This document shows, in pieces, positions 17,572 through 24,032 of a stretch of 64,000 nt of DNA. Both the position numbers and the translations under genes were made by a program. The stretch covers positions 4,092,001-4,156,000 of the forward strand of contig CP082844.1 of assembly GCA_019930625.1 (NCBI GenBank), given 5' to 3'. The number at the start of each line of letters is the position of its first letter. Within the stretch, counting starts at the first letter, position 1. The notes under the pieces are model-generated. The model saw only the letters and a list, made by a program, of their open reading frames with translations, did not search any database and was not told where the DNA came from. Source of the DNA: Nocardia asteroides. GTDB lineage: Bacteria; Actinomycetota; Actinomycetes; Mycobacteriales; Mycobacteriaceae.

Positions 17572-18159
17572 TCAGACGCTGGCGGCCAGGAGCTCGCCGG
17601 CGTTGATGGTGGGGTCGCCCTTCTTCCAGTTGCAGGCGCACAGCTCGTCGGACTGCAGCGCGTCCAGCACGCGCAGCACCTCGTCGACATTGCGGCCCAC
17701 GGAACCCGCGGTGACCGAGACGAACTGGATCTCGTTGTTCGGGTCGACGATGAAGGTGGCGCGGTCGGCGACGCCGTCGGCGTTGAGCACGCCCGTGGCC
17801 GTGGCCAGTTCGCGCTTGAGGTCCGACAGGATCGGGAAGGGGAGGGTCTTGAGGTCCTCGTGCTGAGCGCGCCACTGGAAGTGCACGAACTCGTTGTCCA
17901 CCGACGCGCCGAGCACCTGGGCGTCGCGGTCGGCGAACTCGTCGTTCAACTTGCCGAACGCGGCGATCTCCGTCGGGCACACGAAGGTGAAGTCCTTGGG
18001 CCAGAAGAAGATGATCCGCCACTTGCCCGCGTGGTCGTCACTGGTGATCCGGGTGAAGTAGTCGTCGGGCTGCTGAGCGTCGACCTTCGACAGATCACCG
18101 CCGATGACCGCGGTGAGGTTGTATGCCGGGAATTGGTCGCCGATGGTCAGCAGGGCCAT
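17572..18159 (-). CDS. ahpC: Alkyl hydroperoxide reductase AhpC (peroxiredoxin)
   Basis: Typical 2-Cys peroxiredoxin that reduces organic peroxides, H2O2 and peroxynitrite. The 195 aa protein has the peroxidatic Cys61 in FTFVCPTEIAAFGKL and resolving cysteines in DELCACNWKKGDP. The start is chosen at 18159 (MALLTIGDQF): GAGGAG abuts an ATG two codons upstream but is spaced 6 bases from this one, and length and numbering then match the mycobacterial protein. It is divergent from oxyR, with a candidate OxyR site in the gap. Confidence 0.96.
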   Translation of the reverse strand: MALLTIGDQFPAYNLTAVIGGDLSKVDAQQPDDYFTRITSDDHAGKWRIIFFWPKDFTFVCPTEIAAFGKLNDEFADRDAQVLGASVDNEFVHFQWRAQHEDLKTLPFPILSDLKRELATATGVLNADGVADRATFIVDPNNEIQFVSVTAGSVGRNVDEVLRVLDALQSDELCACNWKKGDPTINAGELLAASV

Positions 18160-18314
18160 GCTCATCTCCTCGTCATGTTGGTTTGCTAGCTGTGTTCTGC
18201 GGTCTTGCGGGATCTTTGCGGTGACTCGAGCTACCGCCTCGAAACCCGGCACTCACACCGCGGGGGAAAAGCTCACCGGCGATCTTGCCGAAGGGTTGGC
18301 AAAAGGTAAAGGTG

Positions 18315-18334
18315 ATCAGTCGCACTACACTGAT
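18315..18334. promoter_or_regulatory. Candidate OxyR operator between ahpC and oxyR
   Basis: ATCAGT (18315-18320) and ACTGAT (18329-18334) form an inverted repeat with 8 bases between, just upstream of the oxyR start. Further CTGAT/ATCAG half-sites continue into the first codons (18343-18359). Spaced inverted half-sites are usual for LysR-type tetramers such as OxyR. Binding is inferred. Confidence 0.55.
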
Positions 18335-18338
18335 AGGC

Positions 18339-19247
18339 GTGACTGATCAGACTTATCAGCCCACCCTGTCACAGCTGCGTGCGTTCGTGGCGATCGCGGA
18401 ATATCGCCACTTCGGCACCGCGGCCGCCCGCCTCGGTGTGAGTCAGCCCACGTTATCGCAGGCGCTCGCGGCCTTGGAACACGGGCTCGGGCTACAGCTG
18501 ATCGAACGAAGCACCAGGCGTGTGCTCGTGACCGCCGCCGGGATGCGGTTGCTGCCCAAGGCGATGGCGACGCTGGAGGCCGCCGACCGCTTCGTCGCGT
18601 CGGCGACCGGCGGCGGCCTCGGCGGCACCTTGCGGATGGGCATCATCCCGACCATCGCCCCGTATGTGCTGCCCGGGTTGCTGCCCGAACTGCGCAAGCG
18701 GCTGCCCGACCTGCGCCCGCAGATCATCGAGGATCAGACCGCCCGGCTGCTGGACGGGCTGCGCACCGGTGTGCTGGACGTCGCGCTGCTGGCGGTGCCC
18801 ACCGAGATGCCCGGCCTGGTCGAGATCCCGCTCTACACCGAGGAATTCGTACTGGTCACACCGCGCGGTCACGAGCTGGCCGGGCGTAGCGACCTCGCGG
18901 CGTCGGTGCTGGACGCCCAGCCGCTGCTGTTGCTGGACGAGGGGCATTGCCTGCGCGATCAGACCCTGGAGGCATGCCGCTCGGCCGACGCGCACCCGGC
19001 CACCGTCGGCGACACCAGAGCCGCGTCGCTGTCGACCGTGGTGCAATGCGTCGCGGGCGGCCTCGGCGTGACCCTGATTCCGCAGATGGCCGTGGCGGCC
19101 GAAACCGCTCGCGGCACACTGGATGTCGCCCACTTCTCCGCGCCCGCTCCCGGCCGCACCGTCGGTCTGGTCTTCCGCACCTCCAGTGCTCGCGCCGACG
19201 ATTACGAGTATCTGGCCGCTATCGTTCGTGCCCAGCGGCCGATGTAG
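18339..19247 (+). CDS. oxyR: LysR-type peroxide regulator OxyR
   Basis: OxyR activates ahpC when an intramolecular disulfide forms on peroxide exposure. The 302 aa protein begins at GTG 18339 (VTDQTYQPTLSQLRAFVAIAE). The helix-turn-helix is HFGTAAARLGVSQPTLSQALAALE. The effector domain has two cysteines with eight residues between (GHCLRDQTLEAC), the spacing of Cys199/Cys208 of E. coli OxyR. Divergence from ahpC-ahpD supports the name. The upstream frame is open to a TTG at 18285 but that stretch is not family-like. Confidence 0.93.
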   Translation: MTDQTYQPTLSQLRAFVAIAEYRHFGTAAARLGVSQPTLSQALAALEHGLGLQLIERSTRRVLVTAAGMRLLPKAMATLEAADRFVASATGGGLGGTLRMGIIPTIAPYVLPGLLPELRKRLPDLRPQIIEDQTARLLDGLRTGVLDVALLAVPTEMPGLVEIPLYTEEFVLVTPRGHELAGRSDLAASVLDAQPLLLLDEGHCLRDQTLEACRSADAHPATVGDTRAASLSTVVQCVAGGLGVTLIPQMAVAAETARGTLDVAHFSAPAPGRTVGLVFRTSSARADDYEYLAAIVRAQRPM

Positions 19248-19297
19248 GTGTGCCGAGCGAGCGCGGCGCGCATCGTGGATGTGGGAGGAGAGGCGAG

Positions 19298-19786
19298 GTG
19301 GAATCGGCGGCGTCGGGAGAAGGCAGGCTCGGCAATCTGTTCGGGTCGGGCCATGCGCTGTTCGTCTATGGCACTCTCCAGTTCCCGCAAGTCCTGCAGG
19401 CTCTGCTCGGGCGAGTGCCGTCACTCGAACCGGCTCAGCTGACCGGTTGGCGCGCCGCCGCGCTGCCGCGGCGGATCTATCCCGGACTGGTCGCCGCGGC
19501 ACAGGGCGTCGCCCGTGGCGCCGTGCTCAGTGGTCTCACCGCCGAAGAGTGGATGGTCCTCGACGCGTTCGAAGACGACGAGTACGACCTGCGCCGAGTG
19601 CGCGTAGACGACCGGAGCGCTCCGGTGTGGACCTATGTCTGGACCGTCGCGGCGGATCCTGTGGATTGGCAACGAGAACGGTTCGCCGCGGAGCATCTCG
19701 CAGACTTCACCGCTCGCTCCGCGCGCTGGCGCCAGGATTGCGCGAGCTTCTCGGGTGCCCTGGGTCCCGGATGGTCGAGGCCCTGA
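19298..19786 (+). CDS. Gamma-glutamylcyclotransferase-like (AIG2/GGCT) protein
   Basis: A 162 aa protein of the gamma-glutamylcyclotransferase fold. It has the nucleotide/substrate loop motif ALFVYGTLQFPQVLQALLG, then LTGWRAAALPRRIYPGLV, and the acidic catalytic region LDAFEDDEYDLRRVRV containing the expected Glu. The GTG start at 19298 is set by GGGAGGAGAGG 5-10 bases upstream. The reaction could be release of 5-oxoproline from gamma-glutamyl compounds, but these small proteins vary in substrate. It shows no clear link to its neighbours. Confidence 0.82.
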   Translation: MESAASGEGRLGNLFGSGHALFVYGTLQFPQVLQALLGRVPSLEPAQLTGWRAAALPRRIYPGLVAAAQGVARGAVLSGLTAEEWMVLDAFEDDEYDLRRVRVDDRSAPVWTYVWTVAADPVDWQRERFAAEHLADFTARSARWRQDCASFSGALGPGWSRP

Positions 19787-19809
19787 CGCGCCTGGGTTGC
19801 TATTTCAAG

Positions 19810-19821
19810 ACGACCGGTCGT
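19810..19821. promoter_or_regulatory. TetR operator palindrome upstream of its own gene
   Basis: ACGACCGGTCGT is a perfect 12-bp palindrome (in context AGACGACCGGTCGTAT), centred 18 bp before the TetR start. The same 16-base string occurs upstream of the SDR gene. It overlaps the expected promoter region, fitting autorepression. Confidence 0.8.
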
Positions 19822-19832
19822 ATATTGCTGGC

Positions 19833-20423
19833 ATGGCGCGACCTCGACGCAGCGAAGACACCCGGCGGCTTCTGGTCGAAGAGGGTGCCACGGGGTTCTT
19901 GACCACCGGCTACCACGGCACGGGGATCAAACAGATACTGGACAAGGTGGGTGTGCCGAAGGGCTCCTTCTACAACTACTTCGACAGCAAGGAGGAATTC
20001 GGTCGCGCGATCATCGAGCATCACTCCTTGTGTGTGCAGCGCAATCTGACCGAGGCGTTCGCCGCCGCGCCGGACCCGGTCAGTGGCCTGCGGGGCTTCT
20101 TCGAGCGGCTGATGGACGATTTCGTCGCAGCCGAGTTCACCGGCGGTTGCCTGATCGCGAACCTCGGTGGCGAGCTCGAAGGTAGTGAGCTCCTCCGGGA
20201 ATCGCTGTCGGCGGCATGGGGCGCTTGGCGTGATCGCGTCGCCGAGCAACTCGCGCACGGGCAGCGCCTCGGCCTGATCCGCTCCGACATCGAGGCGGTC
20301 GAACTGGCTGACCTGCTGCTCGAATCGTGGGAGGGAGCGGTGATCAGAATGAAGATCGATCGCACCCCCACGCCCCTGCGCAAGTGCCTGGACCGCCTGC
20401 TCGGCGACTATTTCCTGCCCTGA
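19833..20423 (+). CDS. TetR-family repressor of the SDR-tautomerase operon
   Basis: A 196 aa TetR regulator. The N-terminal helix-turn-helix is TGYHGTGIKQILDKVGVPKGSFYNYFDSKEEFGRAI; the C-terminal part (RGFFERLMDDFVAAEFTGGCLIANLGGELEGSELLRES) resembles the TetR_C_6-like ligand domain found in NemR/AcrR-type proteins. ATG 19833 follows the operator palindrome. The gene precedes the SDR and tautomerase genes by 76 bp, and an identical palindrome lies between. The ligand is unknown; electrophiles or aldehydes are plausible for this subfamily. Confidence 0.9.
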   Translation: MARPRRSEDTRRLLVEEGATGFLTTGYHGTGIKQILDKVGVPKGSFYNYFDSKEEFGRAIIEHHSLCVQRNLTEAFAAAPDPVSGLRGFFERLMDDFVAAEFTGGCLIANLGGELEGSELLRESLSAAWGAWRDRVAEQLAHGQRLGLIRSDIEAVELADLLLESWEGAVIRMKIDRTPTPLRKCLDRLLGDYFLP

Positions 20424-20468
20424 TTCGACGGCGTCGTACCCCTCCGGCCTCTTCGTACTCATTCGGAG

Positions 20469-20480
20469 ACGACCGGTCGT
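20469..20480. promoter_or_regulatory. TetR operator palindrome upstream of the SDR gene
   Basis: Second copy of ACGACCGGTCGT in the same AGAC...TAT context, 20 bp before the SDR start. Two identical palindromes 660 bp apart bracket the TetR gene, so the repressor probably controls both its own promoter and the SDR-tautomerase promoter. Confidence 0.8.
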
Positions 20481-20499
20481 ATCGAACTGAAGGGAAGAT

Positions 20500-21234
20500 A
20501 TGAACAAGACGGTGATCGTGACCGGTTCCTCCAGCGGAATCGGTCGCGATATCGCACGGGCGTTCGTGGAACGCGGCGACAATGTCGTGATCAACGGGCG
20601 CGACGAGCAGAAGCTGGCGCGGGTCGCCGCCGAACTGGGTGTGCCGGATCGAGTCGCCGCGGTGCCGGGCGATATCGGCGAGCTCACGATCGGAGCGGCT
20701 CTGGTCCGCGTGGCCGTCGAGCGGTTCGGCGGCGTGGATGTGCTGGTCAACAACGCCGGCATCTTCGGAGCCAAACCATTCGTGGACGTCACCGAGGAGG
20801 ATCTGGACGGCTATCTCAACGGAAACCTCAAGGGCACCTACTTCACCACGCAGGCCGTCGTGCGGCGGTTCCTGACGCAGGCGAGGGGCGGCAGCATCGT
20901 GAACATCGGCACGGTGCTGATCGACCACGCCCTCGCCGGTCTGCCCGCCTCGGCGGCCCTGGTCAGCAAGGGTGGCGTACACGCGCTGACCACCGGCCTC
21001 GCCGCGGAACTCGCCGCCTACGGCATCCGGGTCAACGCGGTCGCCCCCGGGATCATCCGCACGCCGCTGTTCGGCGACGGTGACGAGCAGGCCTCCGGCA
21101 GGCTCGCGCTGTTGAACCGCATCGGCGAAGTCGCCGAAACCACCTCCGCCGTGCTGTATCTCGCCGACGCGGAGTTCACCACCGGACACATCCTGCCCGT
21201 CGACGGTGGGTTCATCTCGGGAAGGGCAGCCTAG
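20500..21234 (+). CDS. Short-chain dehydrogenase/reductase with altered active site
   Basis: A 244 aa Rossmann-fold SDR. The cofactor motif VTGSSSGIGRDIARAF and the NNAG motif (VLVNNAGIFGAKPF) are intact, as is the C-terminal HILPVDGGFISG. The catalytic region reads IVNIGTVLIDHALAG then LPASAALVSKGGVHAL. The usual YxxxK has the Lys, but the residue four before it is Ala (codon GCC at 20956-20958), and the catalytic Ser position is also changed. It may use another proton donor, or bind cofactor without normal catalysis. It is preceded by the TetR operator and overlaps the tautomerase gene by one base. Confidence 0.88.
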   Translation: MNKTVIVTGSSSGIGRDIARAFVERGDNVVINGRDEQKLARVAAELGVPDRVAAVPGDIGELTIGAALVRVAVERFGGVDVLVNNAGIFGAKPFVDVTEEDLDGYLNGNLKGTYFTTQAVVRRFLTQARGGSIVNIGTVLIDHALAGLPASAALVSKGGVHALTTGLAAELAAYGIRVNAVAPGIIRTPLFGDGDEQASGRLALLNRIGEVAETTSAVLYLADAEFTTGHILPVDGGFISGRAA

Positions 21235-21440
21235 TGCCATACGTGAACATCAAAGTCACCGACGAGGGCGTGACCCGCGAGCAGAAGGCGCGGCTGATCG
21301 AGGGCGTCACCGATCTGCTGCACGACGTGCTTGGCAAAGCGCCGGCGAGCACCTACGTGGTGATCGACGAGGTCGCGCTGTCGAACTGGGGCGTCGGCGG
21401 GGTCGACGTCGAGCGATGGCGCGAGCAGCAGCGCGCCTGA
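21234..21440 (+). CDS. 4-oxalocrotonate tautomerase-family protein
   Basis: A 68 aa tautomerase-superfamily subunit. Pro follows the initiator (MPYVNIKVTDEGVTREQKARL), giving the catalytic N-terminal proline after Met removal. The rest (LIEGVTDLLHDVLGKAPASTYVVIDEV) matches the 4-OT fold with its beta-alpha-beta unit. GTG 21234 overlaps the SDR stop by one base, so both are made from one transcript. Partner SDR plus TetR suggests handling of a keto/enol or unsaturated carbonyl substrate. Confidence 0.88.
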   Translation: MPYVNIKVTDEGVTREQKARLIEGVTDLLHDVLGKAPASTYVVIDEVALSNWGVGGVDVERWREQQRA

Positions 21441-21496
21441 ACTGATCCGGCCGCTGTTGGCGGTGGACCCGGCGCGGCTGTGACGGGGTGACGAAC

Positions 21497-21536
21497 GCCG
21501 GAAGCGCCGGTTCCGATCGGAACCGGCGCTTCCGGC
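21497..21536. terminator. 40-base perfect palindrome, bidirectional terminator
   Basis: An 18-bp perfect stem (GCCGGAAGCGCCGGTTCC at 21497-21514 with its complement at 21519-21536) closes a GATC loop. It lies between the convergent tautomerase and speDE genes, so it probably ends both transcripts. Confidence 0.88.
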
Positions 21537-21543
21537 GGTCTCT

Positions 21544-22758
21544 CTACACCCGCAGTGCGTGCGGTTCGATCGCGCCGCGCACCAGCGCCCGCGCGTCGAT
21601 GGTCTCGGGTTTGTAGGGCAGCTGCGCAAGGCGATCGGTCATGCTCTCGACCGGGTCGTCGACCGATTCCACCATGCCGAACAGGAACGACCATTCGTGC
21701 TCGTCGCTGCCGTAGTGCACGACGGTGCCGAACTGCTCGTGGAAACGCTGCCACGAACGCTTCAGGGTCTCGTTGCGCCACATCGTCGCGCAACCGGCCT
21801 GGGCGCTCAGCACACCGCCGGGCGCGAGCAGCGCACGACATCGGGACAGGAACTCCGCCTCGTAGAGCCGGTTGTGCTGCGCGTCCTCGACGCGCTCGTC
21901 CGGCAGATCGATCACGATGACGTCGTAGCGGGTGCCCGCCTGCGCGGCCGTGGCCAGGAAGTCCCAGCCGTCGGCGTAGTGCACCCTGATCGGTCCCTCA
22001 CCTGCGACCGCGGCGGCCAGCTCGTCGCTGGAGTAGCCGTAGGGCAGGTGCCGGGCGCACAGCTCGACCTCGAGCTGGTCGATGTCGACGTGGTCGACGT
22101 GGGTCGCGCCGGCGGCGACCGACATCTGACTGGCCACGCCCTCCCCGGAGCCGATGACGAGCACTCTGTCCAGCTTCTGGGCCAGCACGAAGGCGGGGAC
22201 CATCATCGCCTCGTGGTAGGTGAGCTGGGAGAACTCGGTTGACTGGCGGTCGTCGTCGGAGAACAGGCTGATGCCCTGCTCGGTCCGCGCGATGACCATG
22301 TGCTGGAACGGGGTGTGGGTGTCGACGATCACCTCGTGCAGGTCCCAGATGCGGGTCAGGCCCGCACCCACCGGTTCCTCGATCCGCTGGCTGCCGTGCC
22401 CCCGGCGAATGACCTGCATGCGGACGTTTTCTGGAGCCAGGGCATCGCGCAGCAGCTCGACCGCCTTCGAGGCGCCCGCGCCGATGCTGCCGCAGGTGAA
22501 GACGTCGACGAAGATGTCGCCGGACTCCGGATAGGTGTGAATCGAGGCGTGGGACTCCGACAACAGCGCGAGGACGGTCACCCCCTGCGGTTCGAACTTC
22601 TTGTGTACGACATCGCAGATGGTGACGCCCGCCGCGATCAGAGACTCACGCAACGCCGATTCGAGTCGTTCGAGATCGTCGCAGAGGGCTGCGTCGACAC
22701 CACCGAACTCGGCCAGCACATGCCAACCGGTGAATTCCGCCGTCATGGGCAAACTCAC
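21544..22758 (-). CDS. Fused S-adenosylmethionine decarboxylase-spermidine synthase
   Basis: A 404 aa fusion of SpeD (about 1-125) and SpeE-like aminopropyltransferase (about 140-390). The SpeD part has the pyruvoyl-forming site LLSESHASIHTYPE, with cleavage expected between Glu68 and Ser69, plus TCGSIGAGASKAVELL. The SpeE part has the SAM-type fold VLVIGSGEGVASQMSV, HVDIDQLEVELC and DVIVIDLPDERVEDAQHNRLYEAEF. The glycine loop is GSGEGV rather than the usual GGGDGG. GTG 22758 overlaps the stop of the decarboxylase gene (GTGA). One chain could make decarboxylated SAM and pass its aminopropyl group to putrescine. Confidence 0.9.
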   Translation of the reverse strand: MSLPMTAEFTGWHVLAEFGGVDAALCDDLERLESALRESLIAAGVTICDVVHKKFEPQGVTVLALLSESHASIHTYPESGDIFVDVFTCGSIGAGASKAVELLRDALAPENVRMQVIRRGHGSQRIEEPVGAGLTRIWDLHEVIVDTHTPFQHMVIARTEQGISLFSDDDRQSTEFSQLTYHEAMMVPAFVLAQKLDRVLVIGSGEGVASQMSVAAGATHVDHVDIDQLEVELCARHLPYGYSSDELAAAVAGEGPIRVHYADGWDFLATAAQAGTRYDVIVIDLPDERVEDAQHNRLYEAEFLSRCRALLAPGGVLSAQAGCATMWRNETLKRSWQRFHEQFGTVVHYGSDEHEWSFLFGMVESVDDPVESMTDRLAQLPYKPETIDARALVRGAIEPHALRV

Positions 22759-23870
22759 TCTCGCTCAGCGCCCGAGACATGAACGGTCAAGGGCGGAAAA
22801 CCATTGAATGACACCGACGAATAGCTCGCGGTATAGGCACCGGTGTCGAGGATTCGAACGCGATCACCGGCTCGCAACGTGGTCGGTAGGAGGACTCGCG
22901 TGCGTTGATACAGTACATCGTCGCCGTCGCAGGTCGGACCGGCCACCACCGCCTCGTCGACGGGGTCGCCGTCCCGGTCGGTGACGAACCGGTAGGCGAT
23001 GTACTCGTTCTCGGTCTCGGCCATACCGTTGTAGCGGCCGATGTCGAGATACACCCAGCGCCGTCCGTCCGGCGCGGTGCGGACGCCGACGACCTCGGCG
23101 TGGATCGTGCCCGCCGAACCGACCAGCGCCCGGCCCGGTTCGACGACCAATCCGGTACTCCCGGAAAGGAATTCGGTCGCCGCGTGTTTGATCACGGCGG
23201 CGATCTCGGTCGGCGCGGGCGCCGGGTCGGCGTAGGAGATCGGCAGCCCGCCGCCGATGTTCACCCAGCTGACTTGAATGTCTTTGTCCGCCAATGCTTC
23301 CACGATCCGCCCCGCCTGTTCGATGCCGATCCGCCACGCGGTGGGATCCAGTTGCTGGGAGCCGACGTGGAAGTACGGCCCGGCGACGACGAGCCCGAGA
23401 TCCCGCGCCCGGACCAGTAGCCGGAACGCCTCACCCGGGGTGCAGCCGAACTTCGTGCCGAACGGTGTGCGCGACTCCGGCGCCGAGGCGAGGAAGCGGC
23501 ACTCCACCTCGGAGCCGGGTGCGTGCTCCGCGATGCGCAGCAGGTCGTCCTCGGTGTCGAACGCGAAGCGACGCACCCCTTGGGCATGAGCCAGGGCGAT
23601 GTGGGCGGCTTTCTTGATCGGGTTGCCGTAGCACAAGCGCTCCGGCGCCACACCCAGCCCGAGGCACAGGTCGATCTCGCCGATGCTGGCCACGTCGAAT
23701 TCCGCGCCTTCCTCGTCGAGCAGGCGCACGATCTCCGGCACCGGGCTCGCCTTCACGGCGAAACGGATCCTCGTCGGCGCGCCCGTGTCGGCGGACAGGG
23801 CGGCAGCGAGCGCGCGGTAATTCTGGCGAACACGCTCCGGATGGATGACAAGGTACGGCGATTCGGGCAT
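22755..23870 (-). CDS. Fold-III PLP ornithine decarboxylase-like enzyme
   Basis: A 371 aa alanine-racemase-fold decarboxylase. The PLP lysine is Lys40 in RFAVKASPVPEIV. SEVECRFLASAPES, GPYFHVGSQQLDPTAW, VNIGGGLPISYADP and VVEPGRALVG follow the family order. The C-terminal GPTCDGDDVLYQR gives the Cys-Asp pair seen in ornithine/lysine decarboxylases, unlike Cys-Glu of diaminopimelate decarboxylase. The start is at 23870 (MPESPYLVIHPERV); longer forms read unlike the family. It is first in a two-gene operon with the SpeD-SpeE fusion, so putrescine for spermidine is the likely product. Confidence 0.88.
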   Translation of the reverse strand: MPESPYLVIHPERVRQNYRALAAALSADTGAPTRIRFAVKASPVPEIVRLLDEEGAEFDVASIGEIDLCLGLGVAPERLCYGNPIKKAAHIALAHAQGVRRFAFDTEDDLLRIAEHAPGSEVECRFLASAPESRTPFGTKFGCTPGEAFRLLVRARDLGLVVAGPYFHVGSQQLDPTAWRIGIEQAGRIVEALADKDIQVSWVNIGGGLPISYADPAPAPTEIAAVIKHAATEFLSGSTGLVVEPGRALVGSAGTIHAEVVGVRTAPDGRRWVYLDIGRYNGMAETENEYIAYRFVTDRDGDPVDEAVVAGPTCDGDDVLYQRTRVLLPTTLRAGDRVRILDTGAYTASYSSVSFNGFPPLTVHVSGAERE

Positions 23871-24032
23871 AGTTGATCTTTCGCTTGGCAGCGGGGGAGA
23901 GAGTATCAGCGGCCCGTACCCAGAAACGAATCCGTCGAAACCTGGGTTCGCCACGCGGTCGCGCACCCCCGTCCTCCTGGCGCGACGGAGCTACTGACCT
24001 GCGTGGATGCGGGACCGATGGCCGATGCGGGC

